This document shows, piece after piece, positions 39,176 to 47,109 of a stretch of DNA of 64,000 bases; within the stretch, counting starts at the first letter, position 1, and every line of letters starts with the position of its first letter. The notes under the pieces are model-generated. The model worked only from the letters and a program-made list of their open reading frames with translations. It did not search any database and was not told where the DNA came from. Source of the stretch: Paenibacillus sp. cl123 (GTDB lineage: Bacteria; Bacillota; Bacilli; Paenibacillales; NBRC-103111). A program made the position numbers and the translations under genes. The DNA is taken from the NCBI RefSeq assembly GCF_900101595.1, contig NZ_FMYY01000024.1, forward strand, positions 1 to 64,000, given 5' to 3'.

Positions 39176-39248
39176 GGAACAAAAGTTCTGTAAAATGTTG
39201 ACAAGCCCTGGAAAATTGGTATAATAGAGATATGAGAACAAACGTTCC
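39176..39248 (+). promoter_or_regulatory. SOS-type promoter with two LexA boxes
   Basis: TTGACA (39198-39203) and TATAAT (39220-39225) with 16 bases between form a strong promoter. AGAACAAACGTTCC (39235-39248), at the start of transcription, fits the Bacillus LexA/DinR consensus CGAACRNRYGTTYC at all but the first base. A second, weaker box, GGAACAAAAGTTCT (39176-39189), lies just upstream of the -35. Confidence 0.8.
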
Positions 39249-39271
39249 TAATTATGAGAGGGGTGTAGATC

Positions 39272-39568
39272 ATGGGTACAGTTAAGATCAGATTTATCGA
39301 GCGGGATTATTTCAGAAGCGCCATCCTGGAGAATAGCGAGCATTTGAGCGATCAGCAGGTCGAGAAAGTTCTCGATTCCATCGGTAAAACATGGGTTGAT
39401 TATACGTTCAAGTTTTTCGAGAACGGTTCGATGACGATCACGGACAATGATACCGATCTGCAGGTGCCTCTCAGTGAGCTGAAGGGAGCCAGCTACGATT
39501 TCTACGTCAAGCAGCGGATCAAGATGATTAAGGAGAATCTGCTGGAGAAAATTTTGCAATCCGCATAA
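39272..39568 (+). CDS. Small LexA-controlled protein of unknown function
   Basis: The product has 98 residues with no signal peptide or membrane span. It is rich in charged and aromatic residues (TVKIRFIERDYFRSAILENS at the start, then a probable helix LSDQQVEKVLDSIGKTW, a beta-rich middle and a basic C-terminal helix, KQRIKMIKENLLEKIL). I do not recognise the family. GAGAGGGG precedes the ATG. It is a single-gene unit: a strong promoter flanked by LexA boxes in front, two terminators behind. Induction by DNA damage is therefore likely. A cell-cycle inhibitor, a nuclease inhibitor or a DNA-binding protein are all conceivable. Confidence 0.85.
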   Translation: MGTVKIRFIERDYFRSAILENSEHLSDQQVEKVLDSIGKTWVDYTFKFFENGSMTITDNDTDLQVPLSELKGASYDFYVKQRIKMIKENLLEKILQSA

Positions 39569-39580
39569 TAACCGGCCGCA

Positions 39581-39672
39581 TAGGGATACTAGAAGAATCA
39601 TGTCGCTAGCATCCCTTTTCATAGCATAGAGGGGATTAACCGACATAGACTCAGGACGAGTCTATGTCTTTT
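39581..39672 (+). terminator. Two tandem rho-independent terminators
   Basis: First: AGGGATACTAG (39581-39591) with CTAGCATCCCT (39605-39615) and TTT. Second: GACATAGACTC (39641-39651) perfectly paired with GAGTCTATGTC (39657-39667) and TTTTT. Double insulation is consistent with a tightly controlled gene upstream. Confidence 0.88.
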
Positions 39673-39804
39673 TCCGTTTATCAAGGCAACCCTTTCTTCC
39701 CGCAGCATTAACAAGAATTTAACTTAATCAGCGTCCCCGTTTAACATCTGCCAATTATGATGAAATAGTAGATAGGAAGGTTATTGCGGAAGGGGACGAT
39801 TCAA

Positions 39805-40317
39805 GTGAACCCGATAGTGAGACTATACGCCTTGTGGCTGCTGCTTGCGCTTCTGATCGTATCTGCGCTGCCGCTGTCCGTTAAGAACAATATAACCCGC
39901 CTGCCGGCCCAGGCTGTCCAGTGGATGATGAATAGCGAGCATTTCGCCGCAGCCGGTCCTGAGGGCTCCGAGAGGCAAAAATCCTCCGCCTCAGCCGGAG
40001 ATTCCACGCTCTCCGTGCCGGATCACTCTGTGTATCCGTCCGTATCCGTACTGGAAGCCAGACATATGCTGGAGCAAAATGTAGCTGTCGAAGGCATCGT
40101 CAAACACAATCTCAGGCCAGTCTCGGGAGAGCGTCAGCTGGTGCAGCTGCAGGATGAAACCGGCGACATTCTTGTCCTGGGCGATTTTGGCGCGGCTCTG
40201 CGGCCGGGCGATCTGCTGCGGGTCCAAGGGGTGGTTGGCGATACGCGGGGAGTGCTGGAAGTGAGGGCCAGGGCCGAGGGCATTCAGCGGACAGGGGCAG
40301 CAGACAGCAACCTTTAG
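39805..40317 (+). CDS. Membrane-anchored or secreted OB-fold protein
   Basis: The product has 170 residues from a GTG start. One hydrophobic segment (about 6-25) acts as signal or anchor, followed by a Ser-rich spacer and a C-terminal OB-fold-like part (about 85-165): VAVEGIVKHNLRPVSGERQL, LQDETGDILVLGDF, PGDLLRVQGVV. This fold is used by secreted nucleic-acid or oligosaccharide binders. GTG 39805 is chosen because AAGGGGA lies eight bases upstream. The precise function is unknown. Confidence 0.65.
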   Translation: MNPIVRLYALWLLLALLIVSALPLSVKNNITRLPAQAVQWMMNSEHFAAAGPEGSERQKSSASAGDSTLSVPDHSVYPSVSVLEARHMLEQNVAVEGIVKHNLRPVSGERQLVQLQDETGDILVLGDFGAALRPGDLLRVQGVVGDTRGVLEVRARAEGIQRTGAADSNL

Positions 40318-40426
40318 AAGAAGCGGGCCATCCCGTTTCCAAAGAGAAGCAAGCAGGGTATGGCGCGAACAGGAAATAACACCTATACTTGACATAAAGC
40401 CATTAAACGAAAAGGAAGGATGCTCC

Positions 40427-40738
40427 ATGAAAATGTCTCGGGTGTTTATTCTGATCACCGCGCTGCTGGAAGCGATTCTCGGTATCCCTGTCTTGGGAGG
40501 GGCGATCGTGCTAGGCATGTCTTATACTCCGCTTGTCATTATGTTTATTCTCCATGTGATTACGCTGGCGCTTGTCCTGCGGGAGGGCGGTCCCAAGATC
40601 GGCAGCCTTGCCGGCATTGTGACCTCGCTGATCGCGTGGATTCCGTTTGTCGGCATGGTGATGCATATTTTAACCGCCATTATTTTGTTCGTGACTTCGT
40701 TTATGGGCGATTCGTACCGCAACCGTTCTTACCGGTAA
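40427..40738 (+). CDS. Small integral membrane protein
   Basis: The product has 103 residues with four hydrophobic segments, a short basic C-terminus (SYRNRSYR) and a Gly-rich second span. I do not recognise a family. AAGGAAGG precedes the ATG. TTGACA at 40389-40394 could be a -35 element but no good -10 follows at normal distance. Confidence 0.7.
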   Translation: MKMSRVFILITALLEAILGIPVLGGAIVLGMSYTPLVIMFILHVITLALVLREGGPKIGSLAGIVTSLIAWIPFVGMVMHILTAIILFVTSFMGDSYRNRSYR

Positions 40739-40811
40739 GGTAGGAAACATTTTCAAAAAAGGGTTGCAGGACGGTCCCGGATTGTGGTAATGTCTCTTTT
40801 AAATATGTCAG

Positions 40812-40905
40812 GGAAGGACTTCTAGGGAGCCGGGTCAAGCCGAACCGAGCGAAGTCGGCGCCGCGATTGCAGCGCTACACCGTAGGGATAAAAGACCTTC
40901 GGCAA
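40812..40905 (+). ncRNA. ykkC-family riboswitch aptamer
   Basis: The segment matches the conserved blocks of ykkC RNAs in order: TTCTAGGGAGCCGG, then AACCGAGCGAAG, then CTACACCGTAGGGATAAAAG. In the B. subtilis ykkC RNA the equivalents are UCUAGGGUUCCG, GGUCCGAGAG and ACACGGAGGGAAAAAAG. Subtypes bind guanidine, ppGpp, PRPP or nucleoside diphosphates, and I cannot assign the subtype from memory. It lies directly upstream of an exporter-like ABC operon. Confidence 0.75.
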
Positions 40906-40953
40906 GTTCCGCCCGGATTCAAGCCCCGGGTGAATTTGCCGGAGGTCTTTTTT
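40890..40953 (+). terminator. Riboswitch expression-platform terminator
   Basis: AAAAGACCTTCGGCAA (40890-40905) pairs with TTGCCGGAGGTCTTTT (40936-40951), with an inner CCCGG/CCGGG stem and a T-run. Its 5' arm is the 3' end of the ykkC aptamer, so ligand binding should prevent termination and switch the operon on. Confidence 0.88.
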
Positions 40954-40995
40954 GCGTTACCCTGACAGAGGAACAGGAGGAGGCGGGGAGAAAGC

Positions 40996-42018
40996 ATGAC
41001 GGCCATTAGAATCGAGCGGTTGAACAAAACCTTCGAAGTGAAGAAGAAACAGCCGGGGCTTGCGGGAAGCCTGCGCAGCCTCTGGAAGCCCGTCTACGAG
41101 CAGAAGCAGGCGGTCTCCGGCATCTCATTCTCGGTTCAGCAGGGCGAGATGCTTGCTTTCCTGGGGCCGAACGGCGCAGGGAAATCGACGACGATCAAGA
41201 TGCTGACCGGCATCCTGCATCCGACCTCCGGTCAAGCCGAGGTGCTGGGCTGTAATCCGTGGAAGGAGCGCAACAAGCTCGCGTACCGGATCGGCTCGGT
41301 ATTCGGACAGAAATCGCAGTTGTGGTACCACCTGCCTCCTGCGGATACCTTCGAGTTGATGCGGCATATGTATGAGCTGCCCCGGGGCGACTATCTGGCG
41401 AGAAAGGAAGAGCTGGTGCGCCGCTTCGAGCTGGAGCCGTACTGGAACACGCCGGTGCGCAAGCTGTCGCTCGGCGAGCGAATGCGCTGCGAGATTGCCG
41501 TATCGCTGCTGCACCGTCCGCGCATCGTCTTCCTCGACGAGCCGACCATCGGTCTTGATGTGGTCGTGAAGCTGAACATCCGCGAGCTGATCCGGGATAT
41601 GAACCGGGAGGAGGGGATGACCGTTTTCCTGACCTCCCACGATGCGGGAGATGTCGAGCAGCTATGTGAGCGCGCCATTGTCGTTAATCACGGGCGGATG
41701 ATTCTGGATGACAAGGTAGCGTCGATGAAGCGGGAGCTGCTGACCTACAAGACGATTCGTCTGATCATGGCCGATGAACACGGCCTGGCGGCGGTCAATA
41801 TACCGGGGGCTGAGGTGAAGGCGCATGAAGGCGTGAAGGTCACTTTGTCGGTCAATACGTCGCGCATCCCTATCGAGGCAGTGCTGGCCCGGCTTGTCGG
41901 GCAGGTGCGGATCCGGGACGTTACGATCGAAGATCCGCCGATGGAGGAGGTCATTACCCACATCTATGCGCAGGCCGGGGCCGACGCGAGCGAGGGGCAA
42001 GGAGGGGAACCGGCATGA
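40996..42018 (+). CDS. ABC-2 exporter ATP-binding protein (NatA-like)
   Basis: The product has 340 residues. Walker A GPNGAGKSTT is near 56-65, signature LSLGERMRCEIA near 157 and Walker B IVFLDEPTIGLDVV near 177, with the switch histidine in LTSHDAGD. An N-terminal basic lead (KKKQPGLAGSLRSLWKP) and a C-terminal domain of about 100 residues are typical of the NatA/DrrA group. GGAGGAGG precedes the ATG. It is the first gene behind the riboswitch and overlaps the permease gene by four bases. Confidence 0.93.
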   Translation: MTAIRIERLNKTFEVKKKQPGLAGSLRSLWKPVYEQKQAVSGISFSVQQGEMLAFLGPNGAGKSTTIKMLTGILHPTSGQAEVLGCNPWKERNKLAYRIGSVFGQKSQLWYHLPPADTFELMRHMYELPRGDYLARKEELVRRFELEPYWNTPVRKLSLGERMRCEIAVSLLHRPRIVFLDEPTIGLDVVVKLNIRELIRDMNREEGMTVFLTSHDAGDVEQLCERAIVVNHGRMILDDKVASMKRELLTYKTIRLIMADEHGLAAVNIPGAEVKAHEGVKVTLSVNTSRIPIEAVLARLVGQVRIRDVTIEDPPMEEVITHIYAQAGADASEGQGGEPA

Positions 42019-42818
42019 ACGCGGCGCTTATCGCGGCGAAGTATGCGGCTGTCGGCCGCATCACTATACGCCGTCATCTGGCCTACATTGCGGATTTTCT
42101 GATGCGGACGGTATTCTTGGTCTTTATTCTGTATATTTTCACCCAGCTCTGGCAGGCTACCTTCCGGGGAGAGGGGGAGCTGGTCATCGCCGGATACAGC
42201 TTCAAGCAGCTTGTCTGGTATTTGATTTTGACCGAATCGATGACGATGGCCTGTCCAAGCCTGTGCACCCGGATCGAAGAGGAGGTAAAAAGCGGCGATG
42301 TAGGCTACAAGCTGACCAAGCCGATCAGCTATATCGGCCTGCACTATATGGGGTATGTCAGCGAGATCGCTGTCCGCTTCGCGGTGAATCTCGCTGTCGG
42401 CTCCCTGCTCGGCTGGCTGGTGCTGGGACCTCCCGGCTTCGGTGCCGGCTGGGCGGTGTTTTTCCTGCTTGCGGTCTTCGGCTTCAGCGTCAATTTCTTT
42501 CTTAACCTGCTGCTGGCGCTTTGCGCGTTCTGGGTGGAGGAGACGAGGGGGCTTGAATTTGTCTACCACAAGCTGTTGTTCACGATCGGCGGGATGCTGA
42601 TGCCCCTCGAGATGTTTCCCGAGCTGCTGCAAAAAATATGCGTTTGGCTGCCGTTCCAGGCCGTGCTTTATTTCCCGGCCAAGGCGGCCGTGCAATACGA
42701 GAGCAGCAGCGTGCCTCAGATGCTTGCCATTCAGATGCTCTGGCTTGTTGTGCTGGGTTTGGCGGCTGTGCTCGTATACAGGAGGGGAGTGAAGAAGCTG
42801 CATGTCAATGGGGGGTAA
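42015..42818 (+). CDS. ABC-2 family permease, first of two
   Basis: The product has 267 residues with six predicted membrane spans. The motif CTRIEEEVKSGDVGYKLTKP and the later FWVEETRGLEF are typical of the ABC-2 membrane_6 group, found as pairs of related permeases with one NatA-like ATPase. It should form a heterodimer with the next gene product. Overlaps on both sides (4 and 17 bases) indicate tight coupling. Confidence 0.88.
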   Translation: MNAALIAAKYAAVGRITIRRHLAYIADFLMRTVFLVFILYIFTQLWQATFRGEGELVIAGYSFKQLVWYLILTESMTMACPSLCTRIEEEVKSGDVGYKLTKPISYIGLHYMGYVSEIAVRFAVNLAVGSLLGWLVLGPPGFGAGWAVFFLLAVFGFSVNFFLNLLLALCAFWVEETRGLEFVYHKLLFTIGGMLMPLEMFPELLQKICVWLPFQAVLYFPAKAAVQYESSSVPQMLAIQMLWLVVLGLAAVLVYRRGVKKLHVNGG

Positions 42819-43605
42819 ATGGCGCGGCCTGCCGGCATTCGTCTGGACATTCTGGAAGCTGAATCTGGCCGGTGCGATGGAGTTTAGGATGAGCTTTCTG
42901 CTTACGGCGGGTATGATGCTGGTGAATAATGTCGTGTGGGTGTTTTTCTGGGGCGTATACTTCCAGCGCTTCTCGGTGGTGAACGGCTGGGCGTTCCAGG
43001 ATGTGATGATGATGTGGGCGATCAGCGCCGGGGGCTTCGGGTTTATGGCGGTGTTTTTCGGCAATGCCAATCGGCTCGCCCAGCTGATCTCGACCGGGCA
43101 ACTGGACGTGTATTTGGCCCAGCCGAAGCCTGTATTGCTTCATGTGCTGGTCAGCCGCATGTCGGTGTCCGCCATTGGAGATATCGTGTTTGGCTTTCTG
43201 TTGTTCGCGATTTTTGGCGAGAAGACGTGGCTTGGCGCGCTGAAGTTCGGGCTGGCGCTGCTGATCGCCACGCTGATTTTTTTGTTTTTTATCGTGATCG
43301 TCAATGCGTTTGCGTTCTACATGGGCAATGCCGAAGGGCTGGCACACCAGATGTTTCAATGTATGCTGGCCTTTGCGACTTACCCGACCGATATTTTCCG
43401 CAGCTGGGGGAGGCTGCTGCTGTTTACCGTCGTCCCGGCGGGATTTATCAGCTACCTGCCGATCGGTCTGCTGCGCAGCGTAGAGCTGCCCTTCCTGCTC
43501 GGCGCGCTCGGAGTGACGGCGCTGCTGAGCGTGGGCGGGACATGGTTTTTCTACCGCGGGCTTAGACGGTATACGTCTGGCAATATGATGACGATGCGAA
43601 GCTGA
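42802..43605 (+). CDS. ABC-2 family permease, second of two
   Basis: The product has 267 residues with six predicted spans. LISTGQLDVYLAQPKPVLLHVL and the tail PLGL-like motif (SYLPIGLLRS) match the second permease of the same group. AGGAGGGG lies upstream, inside the previous gene. ATPase plus two permeases without a binding protein indicates export rather than import. The cargo is unknown; the riboswitch upstream may define the trigger. Confidence 0.88.
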   Translation: MSMGGKWRGLPAFVWTFWKLNLAGAMEFRMSFLLTAGMMLVNNVVWVFFWGVYFQRFSVVNGWAFQDVMMMWAISAGGFGFMAVFFGNANRLAQLISTGQLDVYLAQPKPVLLHVLVSRMSVSAIGDIVFGFLLFAIFGEKTWLGALKFGLALLIATLIFLFFIVIVNAFAFYMGNAEGLAHQMFQCMLAFATYPTDIFRSWGRLLLFTVVPAGFISYLPIGLLRSVELPFLLGALGVTALLSVGGTWFFYRGLRRYTSGNMMTMRS

Positions 43606-43695
43606 GCATGCGGCGTACGCTTTCTATATGACTGTCATTTGGCGTACACTAGTAAGAAGGAGAAAAAGACGCATTGCCGGAAGGAGTGGTGCTCG

Positions 43696-44682
43696 ATGTC
43701 GGATCAGATGCAAAATGCCGTACGTGTACATCGCTATGGCGGGCCGGAGGTTCTCCGGCTGGAGCGAGTGCCTGTCCCGAAGCCGGGGGAGGGCGAAGTG
43801 CTCGTGCGGGTACAGGCAGCCGCAGTGCTGCCTACGGACTGGCGGATGAGACAGGGTATTTTTCAACATATACGCCCCCATGTGCTGCCCTATATTCCAG
43901 GCTCGGCATTCGCGGGTATAGTCGAGTCGGCAGGCAAATGCGCAGTCGAATTCAAGCCGGGCGACGCCGTATTCGGGCGAAGCTGGAACGGCGTTTACGC
44001 CGAATATACGACGGTCCCGGCGGACCGGCTTGCCCAGAAGCCCGCCGGGTTAAGCTTCGCAGCGGCCGCCGCCATTCCGGGAGGAGCGGCGGCGGCCTGG
44101 ACGGCGCTGCCGGCATTCGGGGGAGTGGAGGCCGGGATGAAAGTGCTCGTACACGGCGCTGCCGGCGGGGTCGGCATGTTCGCCGTTCAGCTTGCCCGAC
44201 GGATGGGGGCGAAAGTCGTCGGGACATGCTCCGCTTCCAATGTGGATTTCGTTCGGAGCTTGGGGGCGGAGCAGGTGATCGACTACATGTCCGCCGCATT
44301 CGAACAGGAACTTTCCGGCGTGGACCTTGTGCTGGATACGGTAGGCGGCCGCGTGCAGGAGCGCTCCTTGACGGTGCTGAAGCCGGGCGGTGCGCTGGTA
44401 TCGCTCGTAGGGCTGCCCTTTGCAGAGCTGGCGGAGGAGATGGGGGTCCGCACGCGGTTCAACAGCCAGCTGGCCGATCCGGATATTATGCAGGACATAG
44501 CCGAACTGCTGGCCGACGGTTCGCTTCAAGCCTGCACGTCTCGCAGCTTCCCTCTGGCGGAAGCCAGACAAGCTCACGAGCTGGGAGAAAGCGGGCATGG
44601 ACGGGGACGCATCATTTTGTATCCGGCTGAAGGTCAGGACCGGGAGAATTTCGTTCCAAACCGCCAGAATATGGTACAATAA
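43696..44682 (+). CDS. NADPH:quinone reductase-like medium-chain dehydrogenase
   Basis: The product has 328 residues. It is a zinc-free MDR enzyme: N-terminal VHRYGGPEVLRLERVPVPKP, then a Rossmann domain with VLVHGAAGGVGMFAVQLAR (about 140-158) in which AAGGVG is the quinone-reductase signature. LDTVGG follows near 225. AAGGAGTGG precedes ATG 43696; the longer upstream frame lacks a site. Members reduce quinones or enones with NADPH. The tail after about 310 is extended and polar. Confidence 0.9.
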   Translation: MSDQMQNAVRVHRYGGPEVLRLERVPVPKPGEGEVLVRVQAAAVLPTDWRMRQGIFQHIRPHVLPYIPGSAFAGIVESAGKCAVEFKPGDAVFGRSWNGVYAEYTTVPADRLAQKPAGLSFAAAAAIPGGAAAAWTALPAFGGVEAGMKVLVHGAAGGVGMFAVQLARRMGAKVVGTCSASNVDFVRSLGAEQVIDYMSAAFEQELSGVDLVLDTVGGRVQERSLTVLKPGGALVSLVGLPFAELAEEMGVRTRFNSQLADPDIMQDIAELLADGSLQACTSRSFPLAEARQAHELGESGHGRGRIILYPAEGQDRENFVPNRQNMVQ

Positions 44683-44733
44683 CCGGCAGAAAGGCTTGCA
44701 GCAGCAAGCTTGACTTATTGGGGATAAGGGATT

Positions 44734-45297
44734 GTGGTAACAGGCATGAGAATTGGATTGGTCAGACATTACAAGGTTAAACATGAGTTTCCTACTCACG
44801 GGATATTAAGTCCGCAGGAGCTGAAGGCCTGGTTCGAGGCTTACGATGCTTCGGACGTTGAGCTGGAGACGACGGAGCTGCGGGGGATGGTATGGGCCCG
44901 CTGCTATGCCAGCAGCATGGAACGGGCCGTTAAGTCAGCCAGGCATTTGTTCGCTGGCCCGATCGAGGTCACGGAACGGCTTCGCGAGGTGCCTTATCCG
45001 GATTTCGGGAAAATTTCGCAGCGGCGTCTTCCGTTTTTGCTATGGGCGGTGCTTGTCCGGTTATGCTGGTATGCTGCGCCGCGGGTATATCCGGAGAGCA
45101 GGGCGGATGTTCGCAGAAGGGCGGCGTCGATGCTGGATGACATATTGGCCGGGGATGAGGAGAATGTGCTGATCGTTAGTCACGCGGCATTGATGATGGA
45201 GCTTCGCAGGGAACTGCTGCGCAGAGGCTATAGCGGTCCCCGTTTCGGAACGGCGGCCAACGGCAAGCTGTATGTGTTCGAGCCGGGAGGTGCGTAA
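44734..45297 (+). CDS. Histidine phosphatase superfamily protein
   Basis: The product has 187 residues. LVRHYKVKH carries the RH catalytic motif (glycine of RHG replaced by Tyr), ASSMERAVKSARH supplies the second arginine region, and VLIVSHAALM holds the second catalytic histidine. Activity on phosphoesters is likely, but the changed RHG motif makes the exact class uncertain. GTG 44734 has GGGGA at proper distance; the ATG at 44746, closer to the homologous start, lacks one. Confidence 0.78.
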   Translation: MVTGMRIGLVRHYKVKHEFPTHGILSPQELKAWFEAYDASDVELETTELRGMVWARCYASSMERAVKSARHLFAGPIEVTERLREVPYPDFGKISQRRLPFLLWAVLVRLCWYAAPRVYPESRADVRRRAASMLDDILAGDEENVLIVSHAALMMELRRELLRRGYSGPRFGTAANGKLYVFEPGGA

Positions 45298-45301
45298 GGC
45301 A

Positions 45302-45736
45302 GTGATCAAGCTGAGGGGTCATCATCTATTATGCTTGCTCGGCTATCGGGGGATGGGATATTCCGACGACTTCTGTGTGAATATGACCGCGATCTATGAG
45401 CGTCTGCGAATCGACCCGGAGACTATGATCGTCATGGTGGAGGGTCCGGATGACATCTGTGAGCATTATCCGCAGGACCGGCCGGTTCATTGCCGGGAAG
45501 CGGGCGTCGGCAGGCGGGATGCGCTGGTGCTGGAGAAGCTGGGACTGAAGCTGGCCGAGCCGGTGGTCTGGTCGCAGGTGTTGGCGGAGGTAGCGGCCTG
45601 TATCGAGCCGGATGATATTCGCGTGATTTGTTCTTCTTGTCCATGGGAGCAGTACGGCGTCTGCAGGGAAGGCGTGGAAATGGTAGGGCGAGGGGAAAGC
45701 CTGCCGCAGGTAGCGGATCGAGAGCGAGGGAGATAG
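45302..45736 (+). CDS. DUF1284 protein
   Basis: The product has 144 residues from a GTG start. KLRGHHLLCLLGYRGMGYSDDF is the defining N-terminal signature of DUF1284. Conserved cysteines follow (DICEHYP, VHCREA, ICSSCPWEQYGVC), a set that could bind a metal or an iron-sulfur cluster. The function of the family is unknown. GGGAGG lies 11 bases before the GTG. It starts four bases after the phosphatase stop, so the two are co-transcribed. Confidence 0.75.
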   Translation: MIKLRGHHLLCLLGYRGMGYSDDFCVNMTAIYERLRIDPETMIVMVEGPDDICEHYPQDRPVHCREAGVGRRDALVLEKLGLKLAEPVVWSQVLAEVAACIEPDDIRVICSSCPWEQYGVCREGVEMVGRGESLPQVADRERGR

Positions 45737-45809
45737 CATCGGCCACCGGCGCTCCGTCCGCTCGTCCGCGCGGCAGCGCGCGGACGCAGAGCGTGCAGAG
45801 ACGGTCGCG

Positions 45810-46106
45810 CTACTTGATGATAGTAATCCCGCCGATGACCGGCAGCGGCTTGGTGCGTCCGTTGACGGCATTCAGGATGCCAATCACGACAAATATCAGG
45901 ATAACCACGCTGACTGGGAACATCAGCACCCATCCGATGAAAGGAATCAGACCGAGCACGATATTGACCGCGAAGCTCGTCAGCAGCAGCACCAGCCCTT
46001 GATTCGCATGATAACGGGCAAACGAAGAGTCCTTGGCGGCAAGCAGCGGAACGAAAAACAAAATGTAGCCGATAGCGGCCATAATCTTGGTTTCTTGACT
46101 TTCCAT
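45810..46106 (-). CDS. DUF4870-type small membrane protein
   Basis: The product has 98 residues with three hydrophobic spans. KIMAAIGYILFFVPLLAAK, then YHANQGLVLLL, and a final span before NAVNGRTKPLPVIGGI are typical of DUF4870/YtjA-like proteins. GGAAGTG lies upstream. It is convergent with the DUF1284 gene. The function is unknown. Confidence 0.85.
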   Translation of the reverse strand: MESQETKIMAAIGYILFFVPLLAAKDSSFARYHANQGLVLLLTSFAVNIVLGLIPFIGWVLMFPVSVVILIFVVIGILNAVNGRTKPLPVIGGITIIK

Positions 46107-46253
46107 ACCGTTAATTTCACTTCCAATCCGGCTTAATGTAAGATTGCAAACTAACCTTAATCATAGCAGAAATCACAGTAAAAATCTGTGTAATATTCCA
46201 CATAGCAGAGCTGATCTGCAACTTCAATTAGGCGCATGAAGGGGGAGCATCCG

Positions 46254-46763
46254 ATGAGCGAGGTTTATATAACGTCAGATCATCATTTCGGGCACGGCGG
46301 GATTATCGATTTCGAGTCCAGGCCGTTTGCGGACAGCCTGCAGATGACGGAGGCGATGATTGAGAAGTGGAACAGCGTGGTGAGACCGGAGGACAAGGTG
46401 TTCCATCTGGGGGACTTCTCCTTCCTCAATCTGGAGAAGACGAAGGCGATCGTCTCGCGTCTGAACGGAAATAAGACGCTGGTGCTGGGCAATCACGACC
46501 GGGGACGGCCGAGAGCCTGGTGGCTGGAGGCGGGATTTGACGAGGTAAGCGAATACCCGCTGGTGTACGGAGGCTTCTTCTTTCTGTCCCACGAACCGAT
46601 GTATATGAACAAGCATATGCCGTATGTCAACATTCACGGACATATCCACGGGCAGAAATATGAGGGGACCCAATACGTGAATGTAAGCGTCGAGCACTGG
46701 GACTATCTGCCCGTAGCCTTCGAAGCGATCCGGGCGATGGTCGTGCAGGACGAGCAGCAGTAG
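46254..46763 (+). CDS. Metallophosphoesterase
   Basis: The product has 169 residues. Calcineurin-like motifs appear in order: ITSDHHFGHGG (D-x-H near 8-10), VFHLGDFSF (GD near 48), LVLGNHDRG (GNHD near 74), FFLSHEP, and NIHGHIHG (GHxH near 130). This small group acts on phosphodiesters of unknown identity. AGGGGGAG precedes ATG 46254. It ends two bases before the end of the convergent 99-aa gene, with no room for a terminator. Confidence 0.9.
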   Translation: MSEVYITSDHHFGHGGIIDFESRPFADSLQMTEAMIEKWNSVVRPEDKVFHLGDFSFLNLEKTKAIVSRLNGNKTLVLGNHDRGRPRAWWLEAGFDEVSEYPLVYGGFFFLSHEPMYMNKHMPYVNIHGHIHGQKYEGTQYVNVSVEHWDYLPVAFEAIRAMVVQDEQQ

Positions 46764-46764
46764 G

Positions 46765-47064
46765 TTACAGCTTGAACCTCGCGATATGATCGTGCAGCCC
46801 CTGCCGCTCCAGCACGTCTCTCTGCTTCGGACCGATCAGGTCGAAGTGGGGATAGGGCGGGCGATGATGGATATAAGCCGGGTTCAGTCCGTTGCGGACG
46901 CACCAGTCGGAGAGACGGACCAGATCGGAGCAGCCGACCTTGGTCACGGTCGATATCCCCGGGAACCGGTCATCCAGCCAATAGTGGGTCAAAAAGGCAA
47001 GCTCGCCGCGGCTGACCGCTTCCTTCCAGCGTACAAGCTCCTCGCGTCGTATGCCGAACGCCAT
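46765..47064 (-). CDS. Conserved 99-residue protein, YneQ-like
   Basis: The product has 99 residues, cytoplasmic, with FLTHYWLDDRFPGISTVTKVGC and YPHFDLIGPKQRDVL. This resembles B. subtilis YneQ as I remember it. The function is unknown. AAGGAG precedes the ATG. It lies head to tail with the downstream GntR gene on the same strand (46 bases apart) and is convergent with the phosphoesterase. Confidence 0.75.
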   Translation of the reverse strand: MAFGIRREELVRWKEAVSRGELAFLTHYWLDDRFPGISTVTKVGCSDLVRLSDWCVRNGLNPAYIHHRPPYPHFDLIGPKQRDVLERQGLHDHIARFKL

Positions 47065-47109
47065 AGAAATACAGTCTCCTTCCGCTGCCTCGTCTGGTAA
47101 AGAGGCAGC

